Below, in pieces: positions 32,234-41,465 of a DNA stretch of 64,000 nt. The stretch is taken from the NCBI RefSeq assembly GCF_000314995.1, contig NZ_BAEO01000007.1, positions 94,197-158,196 on the forward strand, given 5' to 3'. Both the position numbers and the translations under genes were made by a program. Numbering within the stretch: the first letter of the stretch is position 1; each line of letters begins with the position of its first letter. Source of the stretch: Paraglaciecola arctica BSs20135 (lineage in GTDB: Bacteria > Pseudomonadota > Gammaproteobacteria > Enterobacterales > Alteromonadaceae). The notes beneath the pieces are model-generated. The model was given only the letters and a program-made list of their open reading frames with translations. It searched no databases and was not told where the DNA came from.

Positions 32234-32241
32234 GTAAAAAA

Positions 32242-32274
32242 CCCGCCGAGAGTCACAGCTCAAATGTGACTCTC
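32242..32274 (-). terminator. Hairpin with T tract on the minus strand
   Basis: GAGAGTCACA and TGTGACTCTC form a perfect 10-bp stem. On the minus strand it is followed by GGCGGGTTTTTTAC, so it looks like a terminator for leftward transcription, that is for the ruined gene beside it. The stem may also protect asd mRNA ends. Confidence 0.65.
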
Positions 32275-32525
32275 ATTAATTCCCTCCAATTGCCGATAAT
32301 ATCTACAGGTAATTCATTAAATCCGGCATTTTGAGGTAACATAGGGAAATGGTGGTATGGCTATAAGTATCTTGCCAATCTAGCTTGTGATTCTAGATCA
32401 AACTGACCTTCTGGTTTATAGTTGTGTAAATATTTAGTGGCAGCTTTCAAACTTGGAATACGAATTGCTACAGCATATTAATCTAAGTCGGTATCAGTCA
32501 ATAAAATGACAGCAATAGCAACTAC
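32253..32525 (-). pseudogene. Unidentified gene remnant between asd and fimV
   Basis: One minus-strand frame reads like protein for about 90 codons (AVILLTDTDLD, then YAVAIRIPSLKAATKYLHNY and PQNAGFNELPVDIIGNWREL) with two in-frame stops, and ends just before the hairpin. The family is not recognised. With the fimV leader region it accounts for the gap 32234-32645. Confidence 0.4.
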
Positions 32526-32645
32526 TTAGACAGTTATTTATAACGAAAAAAAGATATTATAAAACGAGATCATTGCAGATCAGCACCGCAGCGTACGGCC
32601 ACATTAATTCGGATAAAAGTTGATGTTTTGGGAAAAAGGAAACAT

Positions 32646-35600
32646 ATGAATTTGCGAAAGATAGCATTACAGCTTGTTATTATGCTGAATTTCGTTACTG
32701 CTGTTTATGCTGCTGATTTTCAACAAGTTCAGCTAAAAGGCCCTAAGAACGCAAGTGATCAATTTTCTGGCACAACTTACGGTCCAATAGAGTCCTCTGA
32801 TACTTTATGGCAAATATCCCAGCGTTATAGACAAAATAATGCCCTTTCTATTTATCAGGTTATGCAAGCTATCTATGAGCTAAACCCTGACGCCTTTGAA
32901 CAACAAAACATCAATTTATTAAAAGACGGCTCAATATTAAAATTACCGTCCGAGCGTTATATCGCCAGAGTCAGCACGCAACAAGCGATACAAAAAGCCG
33001 AACAAGATTCACAAAACCTGCAAACCAGCGCATCTACTTCGCCATCAGACACTAATTCAAAAAATGTAGATGCCAATGCAGCGACACTTGAGCAAACCAA
33101 TGAATTAATTGAGGAAAAATTAGGTGCCATTGACGAGGCACAAAATCGCCAGTTTATGGCAATTCGGAAGCAGTTTGCCGAGTCTATCAGCAGTGTGCAA
33201 AACATCCTGGATGAGAATAAAAAGTTATTTGAACGACTAGACAAAGTTAATACTGACATTGATGAGATGCGCGTTCAGGAGCAACAAAAATCTCTGCAAA
33301 TGAATCAAATGGGCGAAAGCATTGAAGAGTTGTTAGAAAAGTCTCGTCAAGAAGATGCTAAAAAAGCTGCGCAAATGTTGGAAAACGAAGCGTCTTGGTT
33401 AGAAAGCCCTATTACACTCATATTGTTGTTCACACTACCTGTTTTATTAGTACTTGCTGCTTTTGCCTATTGGATGATTAAGCGCAAAGAATCTGCAATT
33501 GTTCAACTTGAAGATGATGATGAAGACGATCTTTCTTTAGACCCCCTTACCGCCGAAATGGATGATTTGTCAGATGCACTCAGTGCTGAGTTGTCGGAAG
33601 ATGGATCTGATGCATTAGACGACGATAACTTGTTTGGTGATGACGACTTACTCGATGATGTGTTAGCCGAGGAGCTAGAAGAATCCTTAGATGATGCACT
33701 GGAAGATAGTACAGAAAAGCCGCTTGTTGATGACTCTGAAATGTTTGATGAGTTAGGTGATGATTTACTCGAAGAAGAGTTTGAAGTCGGCGCTGAAGTA
33801 GTTGAACAAGATGATTTAGACAGTTTATTTGATGAAGACGATGATCTGTTGACTGAAGCAGATGAAGAAATATCTACCGACATTGGCGATGATCTCGGTG
33901 ACGATTTGTCAGCTGAAGTGCAAGACAGCGATGATAGTTCTGATATTGATAACATCTTGATCGATGAAGACCAACAACCAGTTGACACTGAGGTCGATGA
34001 TATTGGATCTGGGGTGGATGATGAAGAGCAGCCTGAGATCAGTATCGATGAGTTACTGAACGAATCAGCAACTGAAACTGTTGCAACGCCTTTAATAGAT
34101 GATTCAGACAATATTAATGAAGAAGTATTACAGAACCTTGATAAAGAAATAGTTTCTCAGAATGAGGAGCTGGATAGTGTTACGGGCAGCCTAATTGACG
34201 AATTAGAACAAGTAGAACAAATGCGTTCTATGTTACCTGATGATGATGAGGAAGAATTGTCTGAGTCAGAAGAGCCTCAACTTGATATTCAGAAACTTGA
34301 TGATTTAGCAGAAGAAATTGATGACGATTTATTGGGCGATGAAGATTCAGAAGATGCGACCGAGATTGATATATCTGAAGTTTTAAATGAAACAGTATCG
34401 CCACCTGAGGCAGAAGAAGTTCTTGAACCAGAGCCTAAAGTTGAAATTGAAGCTGAACCCTTAATTGCGCCAGAGCGGGCAGAAGAAACTGAAGAGTTAG
34501 TTGAACCGAAACAAACAGAAAAAGTTGACGAGCTAGTTGACCCAGATACATCAAATGACGCCGAAGAGTCAGCTTCGACAAAACAAGACGTAAAAGCTGA
34601 AGAGCTTCTTGAGCCTGATAAAATAGCTGAAGCTGAAGAATTAGTTGAGCCAGAGGTAACTGCTAAGGCTGAAGAACCCGAAGAGTTAGTTGAACCAGAG
34701 CCAGTTGCTGAGGCTGAAGAAACTGAACAGCCTGAAGAGTTAGTTGAACCAGAGCTAGTTGCTGAGGCTGAAGAAATTGAACAGCCTGAAGAGTTAGTTG
34801 ATCCAGAGCCAGCTGCTAAGGCTGAAGAACCCGAAGAGACTGAACAGTTAGTTGATCCAGAGCCAGTTGCTAAGGCAGAAGAACCCGAAGAGATTGAAGA
34901 GTCAGTTGATCCAGAGCCAGCTGCTAAAGCTGAAGAACCCGAAGAGACTGAAGAGTTAGTTGAGCCAGAGCCAGCTGTTAAAGCTGAAGAACCCGAAGAG
35001 ACTGAACAGTTAGTTGATCCAGAGCCAGTTGCTAAGGCAGAAGAGACTGAAGAGTCAGTTGAGCCAGAGCCAGTTACTAAGGCTGAAGAACCCGAAGTGA
35101 CTGAAGAGTTAGTTGAACCAGAGCCAGTTGCTAAGGCTGAAGAACCCGAAGAGACTGAACAGTTAGTTGATCCAGAGCCAGTTGCTAAGGCAGAAGAAAC
35201 TGAAGAGCCTGAAGAGTTAGTTGAACCAGAGCCAGTTGCTGAGGCTGAAGAAACTGAACAGCCTGAACAGCCTGAAGAGTTAGTTGAACCAGAGCAAGCA
35301 GATGACGATGAAGATTTACTCGAGGCGGAGTTCGATACACCGAGCAGTAATGACTCGACATTAGACGAAGATCAACTAGAAAAAGCCTTAGAAGATTTTG
35401 AGAATGAAGAGCTGGATGAGGTGTTAGAAGATCTCACCTCGAACGAATCCGCCTCTATAAGTTCACTCGATGACCTAGAGTTTTCAGCAGACGACTTTGT
35501 TTCTAAAGATCAAGCAACAGCGCCAGTTTCTAATCCTCTGCCAACTTTAGATGACATCGAGTCCATTGATGATTTTGATGATAGTGAACTTGATAATGCA

Positions 35601-36221
35601 TTTGATGAAACAACTGAAGGAGCATCTTCTGAGTCGTCACAAAATAGTAGTGATGAATTAGACGACTTTCCGGGCTTGGGTGATTGGTTAGACGACGATG
35701 CAGTCAAACCTAAAGCTCAGCAGTCTGCGTCTAGTGAAGACAAGGATTTAATAGATGAGCTTGAAGGCTCAAGCTTTGATGAAATGCTCGAATCACTTGA
35801 TTTAGACGATGAGTTATCTGTACCTGAAGAGGACGACCTTGGGTTTGATATTGAGGCTTTATTGGATGAATCTCTTCAAAATGAAGAGAACGATGGTAAT
35901 GAAGATGATTTAGACGATTTAGAAGACTTTCTGGATGTTGAAGCATTGCTAAATGAAAGCGAAGGCGCTGAGTCTGATGATGAAATTGACAAAGCATTAG
36001 ATTTAGATGTTCCCTTAGAGCCTTTTGTAAATGAACAAGATAATCTCCAGATGATTGATGTTGACGCCGATGACGGTTTGGGTGCTAAGTTAGACTTGGC
36101 CCATGCTTACATAGAGATTGGTGAAGAGGGATCTGCAAAAGAGTTATTAGATGAAATTTTGCAAAAAGGCAGTGTAGAACAGATTGCTGCAGCAAAAAAA
36201 GTATTAGATAAGTTAGATTAG
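32646..36221 (+). CDS. fimV: FimV polar hub protein
   Basis: The protein has 1191 residues from ATG 32646 (AAAGGAAA upstream). It has a signal peptide, then a LysM-like periplasmic part (GPIESSDTLWQISQRYR), a coiled-coil stretch around residues 155-245, one membrane helix (about 256-278), and a very long acidic cytoplasmic region. Residues about 612-885 are imperfect repeats of ELVEPEPVAKAEEPEE. The C-terminal FimV domain (about 1139-1191, GLGAKLDLAHAYIEIGEEG) is the TPR-like binding part. FimV organises cell poles, type IV pili and twitching. The repeat tract is likely to vary in length between strains. Confidence 0.93.
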   Translation: MNLRKIALQLVIMLNFVTAVYAADFQQVQLKGPKNASDQFSGTTYGPIESSDTLWQISQRYRQNNALSIYQVMQAIYELNPDAFEQQNINLLKDGSILKLPSERYIARVSTQQAIQKAEQDSQNLQTSASTSPSDTNSKNVDANAATLEQTNELIEEKLGAIDEAQNRQFMAIRKQFAESISSVQNILDENKKLFERLDKVNTDIDEMRVQEQQKSLQMNQMGESIEELLEKSRQEDAKKAAQMLENEASWLESPITLILLFTLPVLLVLAAFAYWMIKRKESAIVQLEDDDEDDLSLDPLTAEMDDLSDALSAELSEDGSDALDDDNLFGDDDLLDDVLAEELEESLDDALEDSTEKPLVDDSEMFDELGDDLLEEEFEVGAEVVEQDDLDSLFDEDDDLLTEADEEISTDIGDDLGDDLSAEVQDSDDSSDIDNILIDEDQQPVDTEVDDIGSGVDDEEQPEISIDELLNESATETVATPLIDDSDNINEEVLQNLDKEIVSQNEELDSVTGSLIDELEQVEQMRSMLPDDDEEELSESEEPQLDIQKLDDLAEEIDDDLLGDEDSEDATEIDISEVLNETVSPPEAEEVLEPEPKVEIEAEPLIAPERAEETEELVEPKQTEKVDELVDPDTSNDAEESASTKQDVKAEELLEPDKIAEAEELVEPEVTAKAEEPEELVEPEPVAEAEETEQPEELVEPELVAEAEEIEQPEELVDPEPAAKAEEPEETEQLVDPEPVAKAEEPEEIEESVDPEPAAKAEEPEETEELVEPEPAVKAEEPEETEQLVDPEPVAKAEETEESVEPEPVTKAEEPEVTEELVEPEPVAKAEEPEETEQLVDPEPVAKAEETEEPEELVEPEPVAEAEETEQPEQPEELVEPEQADDDEDLLEAEFDTPSSNDSTLDEDQLEKALEDFENEELDEVLEDLTSNESASISSLDDLEFSADDFVSKDQATAPVSNPLPTLDDIESIDDFDDSELDNAFDETTEGASSESSQNSSDELDDFPGLGDWLDDDAVKPKAQQSASSEDKDLIDELEGSSFDEMLESLDLDDELSVPEEDDLGFDIEALLDESLQNEENDGNEDDLDDLEDFLDVEALLNESEGAESDDEIDKALDLDVPLEPFVNEQDNLQMIDVDADDGLGAKLDLAHAYIEIGEEGSAKELLDEILQKGSVEQIAAAKKVLDKLD
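34480..35300 (+). repeat. Degenerate repeat tract inside fimV
   Basis: About a dozen related units encode variants of LVEPEPVAKAEEPEETEQ. Near-identical stretches (GTTGAACCAGAGCCAGTTGC) recur every 50-100 bases. This arrangement favours slippage and recombination and so changes in protein length. Confidence 0.88.
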
Positions 36222-36448
36222 AGATCTGTATTTATTACTTGCTGATATAATACCTAATTCATGAATGATTTTGATTAAATGCTCTGTCTCATTCTTTTAT
36301 GAACAACAATTTAAATCGAATTAAAATTTTCTGTACTTTTCTGTACACTGCTTTGGTTTCCATGTTGTAGTCTAGCCTGCCGCTATGACTGAGCATATAA
36401 AGCTTGGGTGTTTATTTAAGCAGTAGATTGAATTCAATATAGGCATCC

Positions 36449-37093
36449 ATGTCAAAATTTATATTAGTTTTACCCATATTATTCGCCACCTTTTTTGCTC
36501 AGTCCAAACAAATATCTGTCAGTGTGATCAATAAGTTAAACATGCCCGTTGGCAATGTGGTTGTTTACCTAACGCCAAAAATTCCACTGCAATGCACTCT
36601 TCCTAACAAAATCGAGATAATGGATCAGGTTGATACACAATTTTTGCCACATATTTTGGCGATACAAAAAGACACCCAGGTGCGTTTTCCCAATTCAGAT
36701 TCAATCAAACATCACGTATATTCTTTTTCTCAGGTTAAAACCTTTGAGTTACAGCTATACAAAGAACTTCAGGCCGACCCTTTACTTTTTTCAAACCTCG
36801 GAGTGGTTGAGCTAGGCTGTAACATTCATGATTGGATGTTAGGTTATATTTTTGTGGTTGATACCCCTTATTTTGGTAAAACTGATATTAAGGGAAACCT
36901 AATATTTGACTTGCCTAATGGTGAATATCAATTAAATGTTTGGCATCCAAGAATACAAGACAAGGTAACTTCTTTATCCAGACAGTTGATTGTGCCAGCA
37001 GAGTCTGAGATTAATATTAAATTGAGATCTGCTCTTTTACCTGACGTAAATCAATATGAAGAAATATCGGGCGAATTTTCTGATTATGAATAA
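36449..37093 (+). CDS. Cupredoxin-like periplasmic protein
   Basis: The protein has 214 residues with a signal peptide ending near AQSK. The body has NMPVGNVVVYL, LPHILAIQKDTQVRFPNSDS, HHVYSFS and VVELGCNIHDWMLGYI. The last two hold His and a Cys-x2-His-x3-Met arrangement, the ligand pattern of plastocyanin-type copper sites. Proteins of this type are often labelled methylamine utilization protein. A later part (GNLIFDLPNGEYQLNVWHPR) is a CnaB-like beta domain. Its stop overlaps the start of the following porin-like gene, so the two are coupled. Confidence 0.8.
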   Translation: MSKFILVLPILFATFFAQSKQISVSVINKLNMPVGNVVVYLTPKIPLQCTLPNKIEIMDQVDTQFLPHILAIQKDTQVRFPNSDSIKHHVYSFSQVKTFELQLYKELQADPLLFSNLGVVELGCNIHDWMLGYIFVVDTPYFGKTDIKGNLIFDLPNGEYQLNVWHPRIQDKVTSLSRQLIVPAESEINIKLRSALLPDVNQYEEISGEFSDYE

Positions 37094-38333
37094 AACGTTA
37101 ACATCTAGCTTGGCGCCTCAATCTAAAACACTACAATTGTTATTTTTGAGCCTTTTGCTAATAAGTACTAAGGGCTTAGCAGTTGAAGTTAAAGGGCTAG
37201 TACAACTTAACTTTGTCAAAGCGAGTGAACAATCCTCATGGTTTGAAGAAGGCACTGGGATCCTCGCGTACTCTAAAGATGGCGCAAACGTCCAACAAGC
37301 TTTGCTACAGCTGTCAGATACTTTTTCAAATGGGCTGAGTTATGACGTTGTAGCGAATTATTATCAGCTTGGCGAGCAAAACTTAGGAATATCCCAAGCT
37401 CAGATAAGTTACAAACCATTAAGTAGTGCAAAACTAAGATGGCGTGCAAGAGTTGGCTTTTTTTATCCCAAATTATCTTTGGAAAATGTTGATACAGGTT
37501 GGTTATCACCTTTCACCTATACCCAATCAGCAGTCAATAGTTGGGTAGGGGAGGAGCTGCGTACGGCTGGATTGGAAGTCACTTTATTTAGCCCAGGTCG
37601 CACTCGAAATAGCCCGATTTCTTGGGAGTTTCATGGCTCTGTGTTTAAAGCCAATGACCCTTTAGGTACTGTCATCAGCTGGCGTGGTTTTGCAATGCAT
37701 GACAGGCAAAGCCTAAATAATGATCGTGTTCCTTTTGCGCCTTATCCCAGTGTTATTGGCGAAGACCGGATTTTCCACCCTAATTACGTTGAGCCATATC
37801 ACGAGTTAGATGGCAACCTTGGTTTTTATCTTGGGGCTCATGTTGAATATTATAAACAATCAACTTTGCGTTATTACTATTATGACAATCAAGCCGATCC
37901 ATTAGAGGTGAGTCACGAAAGGTTGTACGCGTGGCGAACTAAATTTCATTCCCTAGCTTTGCAACATAAATTCGATGGTAATACCCGTGTCTTAGGTCAA
38001 TGGTTGTCGGGCAGCTCAGTTATGGGTAATCGCTTTGTTTATATCAATTTCGACGCTTGGTATCTGATGTTGAGTCACAAACATAAAGCCCATAGGATCA
38101 GTCTGCGTTTTGATAAGTTTAAAGTGCGAGAAGATGATGTTTTTCCGTGGGATCAAAATAATAGTGATGGCCATGGTGTGACTTTGGCTTGGCGTTACGA
38201 TTTAAACAAAAATTGGCAGGTCGGTGTAGAACAACATATCAATAAAAATAGTGCCGACATTAGAGCAACTCTAGGTGAAAATATCCAAGTAGACCAAAAT
38301 CAAAGCCTCGCTGTGCTGCAATACCGCTGGTAA
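37089..38333 (+). CDS. Outer-membrane porin-like beta-barrel protein
   Basis: The protein has 414 residues from ATG 37089, overlapping the previous stop codon. The signal peptide has a late LLFLSLLLISTKGLA. It is rich in alternating hydrophobic strands with aromatic girdles (RYYYYDNQADPL, WRTKFHSLALQHKF, LRFDKFKVRED) and ends in a barrel strand, SLAVLQYRW, with terminal aromatic Trp. No specific porin family is recognised. Coupling to a copper-type periplasmic protein suggests a joint envelope function. In relatives, from memory, a diguanylate cyclase gene follows; none is found here. Confidence 0.8.
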   Translation, partial: NKTLTSSLAPQSKTLQLLFLSLLLISTKGLAVEVKGLVQLNFVKASEQSSWFEEGTGILAYSKDGANVQQALLQLSDTFSNGLSYDVVANYYQLGEQNLGISQAQISYKPLSSAKLRWRARVGFFYPKLSLENVDTGWLSPFTYTQSAVNSWVGEELRTAGLEVTLFSPGRTRNSPISWEFHGSVFKANDPLGTVISWRGFAMHDRQSLNNDRVPFAPYPSVIGEDRIFHPNYVEPYHELDGNLGFYLGAHVEYYKQSTLRYYYYDNQADPLEVSHERLYAWRTKFHSLALQHKFDGNTRVLGQWLSGSSVMGNRFVYINFDAWYLMLSHKHKAHRISLRFDKFKVREDDVFPWDQNNSDGHGVTLAWRYDLNKNWQVGVEQHINKNSADIRATLGENIQVDQNQSLAVLQYRW

Positions 38334-38352
38334 TAGTGGCACTTTAAAGCAT

Positions 38353-38664
38353 TCAGATACTGCCTTGTTTTTCAATCACTAACACTCTTGCTTCACCTAT
38401 AGGTTCGGCATAATGTTTGGTGCCAATAGATGCGTAAAATATATCTCCTATTTCAAGTAGCTTTGATAACTGCTTAGTGTCTTGTTCATAGTGCATGTTG
38501 ACCTTACCATCCAATACCACAAAGACTTCCTCTCCATCATTGGTATGCCAATGATAGGGTTTGTTGGTCCAATGCAGTCGAATTGTTATTCCTTGCATAC
38601 AAGCAATATTCATGGCGCCCCATGGATTTTCAGGGGTAAAGTCTTTGGCCCTAATAATTACCAC
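38353..38664 (-). CDS. Small cupin-domain protein
   Basis: The protein has 103 residues with a GTG start directly after the DUF1272 stop codon. It is a single cupin barrel: HWTNKPYHWHTNDGEEVFVVLDG holds the His-x-His and Glu metal ligands, and IGTKHYAEPIGEARVLVIEK the final His. It could be a small metal-dependent isomerase or a sensor. It is co-transcribed with DUF1272 and the DJ-1-type gene. Confidence 0.85.
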   Translation of the reverse strand: MVIIRAKDFTPENPWGAMNIACMQGITIRLHWTNKPYHWHTNDGEEVFVVLDGKVNMHYEQDTKQLSKLLEIGDIFYASIGTKHYAEPIGEARVLVIEKQGSI

Positions 38665-38886
38665 TTATTTAACAACCCTTTTGGTTGATGCGGGGTATTG
38701 ATCTAAGAATTCTTTAGGACTAATAGGTCTTCTCTCCAAGTTACCTCGGCAATTTGGACAAAGGTAATTATGGACTTTGACGGCGCAGTCTTCGCAGAAA
38801 GTACACTCAAAAGTACAGATGTAGGCTGTTGAATCAGCTGCTAAGTTGTTATTACAACTTTCACAGCTGGGTCTAAGTTGCAGCAT
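38665..38886 (-). CDS. DUF1272 zinc-ribbon protein
   Basis: The protein has 73 residues and conserved cysteine pairs: CESCNNNL, CTFECTFCEDCA and CPNCRG. It is typical of DUF1272, which probably binds two zinc ions. Function is unknown. It lies one base after the DJ-1-type gene and abuts the cupin gene, forming a tight three-gene operon. Confidence 0.88.
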   Translation of the reverse strand: MLQLRPSCESCNNNLAADSTAYICTFECTFCEDCAVKVHNYLCPNCRGNLERRPISPKEFLDQYPASTKRVVK

Positions 38887-38887
38887 A

Positions 38888-39532
38888 TTAGTTTTCCTCA
38901 GTTAGGCAATGGAACCCTGTATTGGTCCACTGGAACTCCATTTGTTTAGCGGTAGATAAAGCAAGTTGTTGGCCGCACAATTTGCCGACCAAATGTAGGC
39001 TCATGTCGACGCCGGCAGAAATCCCACCAGAGGTGATAACGTTTTGGTTGTCTACCCATCGAACATTTTCGATTATTGGAATATCAGGATAGGTTTGTTT
39101 AAATTCCTCTATATCACTCCAGTGGGTTGTAGCCTGACAATTATTCAACACACCAGCGCGAGCTAATAAAAATGCTCCGGTACAAACCGACGCCATTATA
39201 GGTACCTTATGCCCTTGTTCTTGTAACCATTGCATAATGTGAGTTTTTTGAATTTCTTCGGTGTGTACACCACCTACAACAATCAATAGGTCAAGTGCTG
39301 GATGATTGTGAATATGATATTTTGGGGTGACACAAAACCCGCCTCTAGCCTCAATAGACACATCAGTTTCTCCAATCAAAAATACATTCATGTGAAGGTT
39401 TGTATCGTTTAAACGATTAGCCGTAGAAAACACTTCAAACGGGCCTGAAAAGTCCAATACTTCAGCGTTTTTGTATATGTATATGCCAATATTTAGCTGT
39501 TTGTTTTTATGCATCACTAAGCCTATCTTCAC
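38888..39532 (-). CDS. DJ-1/PfpI-family protein
   Basis: The protein has 214 residues. It has the family opening NIGIYIYKNAEVLDFSGPFEVF, the nucleophile elbow ASVCTGAFLLA with Cys, TTHWSD and ITSGGISAGVDMSLHLVG. It is the stand-alone form of the amidase-like domain of GlxA-type regulators. An enzymatic role such as isonitrile hydratase or glyoxalase is possible, because the Cys and acidic residue are present. It is divergent from the GlxA-like gene across 86 bases. Confidence 0.9.
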   Translation of the reverse strand: MKIGLVMHKNKQLNIGIYIYKNAEVLDFSGPFEVFSTANRLNDTNLHMNVFLIGETDVSIEARGGFCVTPKYHIHNHPALDLLIVVGGVHTEEIQKTHIMQWLQEQGHKVPIMASVCTGAFLLARAGVLNNCQATTHWSDIEEFKQTYPDIPIIENVRWVDNQNVITSGGISAGVDMSLHLVGKLCGQQLALSTAKQMEFQWTNTGFHCLTEEN

Positions 39533-39618
39533 GTTTAATTTTTGTTGTTAACTGAATGAACAAAATACTAATAGAAAATGTATTTGACCGAAATGACATA
39601 AAAGTATATTTTTCTGCC

Positions 39619-40584
39619 ATGCTTACGACTCGCCGTATTTTATTTATCATATTTGACCAGTTTGAATTATTGGATCTCTCTGGGCCGTCCTCGGTTTTTA
39701 ATGCTGCGCAAACATTAATGAACCACCCTGTTTATTCCATACATACTTTATCTGCTGCTGGTGGACTTGTTTGTTCACGCTCAGGTATTGAGGTCAATAG
39801 CCAAACTTTTGAAGGATTTAGTGTTTGTTCATCAGACACCATTTTGGTAGTTGGTGGGGCTAAGCAAGCAATAAGTAAAGTCTCTTTAGATCTAAACTTG
39901 CAAACTTGGTTAATGATAAACACGCCTAAGGCTGAGAGGGTAGGTTCGATTTGTTCTGGTGCACTGATACTTGCGGCAAATAGCTTATTGGATGACAAAA
40001 AGGCTACAACTCATTGGGCTGATCTTGAGCAGTTAGCTCGAGACTATCCCAGTGTCAATGTAGAGCCAGATGCTTTGTATTGTGTCGATGGTAATATTTG
40101 GACATCTGCAGGTGTTACAACAGGTATCGACATGGCACTGGCCATAGTGGGCAAGGATCATAACAGCAAAGTGATGCAAGAAATTGCAGGTTGGTTAGTG
40201 GTTTATGCTCATCGTCCCGGACATCAATCGCAGTTTAGTGAATTGTTGGCGGCACAGGATCATCATGTGTTTGCTGATATTGTTGTTTGGTTAGATAGAA
40301 ATCTACATAAGCCATTAAAAGTAAGAGATATGGCCGAAAAATCTGCTATGACAGAGCGCACCTTTTATCGAAAATTTACTGATGAAGTGGGATGTACACC
40401 TTCAAAATTTTTAGAAAATAGGCGTTTATTTCGTGCAAAACAATTATTAGAAACGGGTAGTGTGGTTAAGTCAGTTTGCACTGATGTAGGCTATAAATCT
40501 GTATTGGGTTTTCGTAATGCTTTTGAAGCTAAGTACGGATTATCACCGGCTTTGTATAAACGTATGCATGGTAAAAATGAATAG
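39619..40584 (+). CDS. GlxA-type AraC-family regulator with DJ-1 domain
   Basis: The protein has 321 residues from ATG 39619 (an upstream in-frame ATG at 39556 exists; neither has a clear ribosome site). The N-terminal DJ-1/PfpI-like domain starts RRILFIIFDQFELLDLSGP and has GSICSGALILA, TTHWADLEQL and TSAGVTTGIDMALA. The C-terminal AraC domain has VRDMAEKSAMTERTFYRKFT and VCTDVGYKSVLGFRNAF. It is likely the regulator of the divergent cupin/DUF1272/DJ-1 operon. Confidence 0.92.
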   Translation: MLTTRRILFIIFDQFELLDLSGPSSVFNAAQTLMNHPVYSIHTLSAAGGLVCSRSGIEVNSQTFEGFSVCSSDTILVVGGAKQAISKVSLDLNLQTWLMINTPKAERVGSICSGALILAANSLLDDKKATTHWADLEQLARDYPSVNVEPDALYCVDGNIWTSAGVTTGIDMALAIVGKDHNSKVMQEIAGWLVVYAHRPGHQSQFSELLAAQDHHVFADIVVWLDRNLHKPLKVRDMAEKSAMTERTFYRKFTDEVGCTPSKFLENRRLFRAKQLLETGSVVKSVCTDVGYKSVLGFRNAFEAKYGLSPALYKRMHGKNE

Positions 40585-40589
40585 AATAT

Positions 40590-40618
40590 ATATCAGGCCT
40601 GCAGTTGCAGACCTGATA
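40590..40618. terminator. Hairpin between convergent genes
   Basis: ATATCAGG pairs with CCTGATA around an inner CTGCA/TGCAG stem. It lies between the convergent ends of the GlxA-like and DUF481 genes, as expected for a shared terminator, although the flanks have A runs and no strong T tract. Confidence 0.55.
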
Positions 40619-40634
40619 AAAAATATAAATATTT

Positions 40635-41363
40635 TTAAAAGAAGCTGTATACCAAAGTAACGGCTGTTTGTGTATCTAACTTGTCAATATCTTCCGCAAC
40701 ATCAGAGTTGTGATCCATGAGAAAAGATACTTTAAGTGATAAACCGCCACTGATCTGGGCAGAAACAGAGGTTTCTGATTTAGACTTGGTATTATCAGAG
40801 CCTACTTCAGTACTAATTAATTGTTTGAAGGTTGCAGTATCAGAAATTTTCCAGTGGTAGTCCAATGCGGCCCTAACAATCATTCCGTTTTGTTCAACAC
40901 CTTCAGTGGTTTCGGAAAAAGAATAACCAGGACCAATACTGTAATTAAATTTACTTGTATCGTCTTCCCACACCTTTTGTGACCAACCTGCGGCTAGTGT
41001 TGCTTGATAATTATAGCTGCTAAATCTGTCGTCTTCGTAGGATGCAAAGCCAAATAAGCGATGATCTGGGTTTTCTAATTTGTAATTTCCTTGACCTGAC
41101 AAAAAGTATTTTTGTGCTGTTGTTTCATCAATCGGACTCTCGCCAACTTCGTCTCTCTTGTAGAGGGCCTCAAGGGTGTAGTCATTACTCCACTCAGTTA
41201 ATTCTTGATGAGCTGATAACTTACCTTTAATGGAAGTGGTTTCAGTATTACCTGTTGTGGCTATATATCCAAATTCACCGTCCATTGTGAATGGCTTTAC
41301 TTCGTCAGCTGCAAATACGTTTCCAGCGGCGCATAGCCCAAGTAAAATTAGAGATTTTTTCAT
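40635..41363 (-). CDS. DUF481 outer-membrane protein 1
   Basis: The protein has 242 residues with a signal peptide ending NVFA. The DUF481 pattern is present: GEFGYIATTGNTETTSIKGK, EWSNDYTLEALYKRDE, FLSGQGNYKLE, YNYQATLAAGWSQKVWE, a YSIGPGYSFSE segment and terminal strand TAVTLVYSFF with final Phe for barrel insertion. These salt-stress-linked barrel proteins have no known substrate. A paralogue lies next to it. Confidence 0.92.
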   Translation of the reverse strand: MKKSLILLGLCAAGNVFAADEVKPFTMDGEFGYIATTGNTETTSIKGKLSAHQELTEWSNDYTLEALYKRDEVGESPIDETTAQKYFLSGQGNYKLENPDHRLFGFASYEDDRFSSYNYQATLAAGWSQKVWEDDTSKFNYSIGPGYSFSETTEGVEQNGMIVRAALDYHWKISDTATFKQLISTEVGSDNTKSKSETSVSAQISGGLSLKVSFLMDHNSDVAEDIDKLDTQTAVTLVYSFF

Positions 41364-41465
41364 TCGTATATCCTTTGTGTGTATATTTAATTCAATTTGT
41401 GTAGATATGGATATTTTGACAGAAGCTTAATGCTAGAAGAATCCTACTTTAGTCGTACCACTATG

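Noticed and set aside
33503..34111. 202-codon minus-strand frame opposite fimV
   Set aside because: It is a serine-rich mirror of the acidic Asp/Glu codons of fimV and has no start signal or family features.
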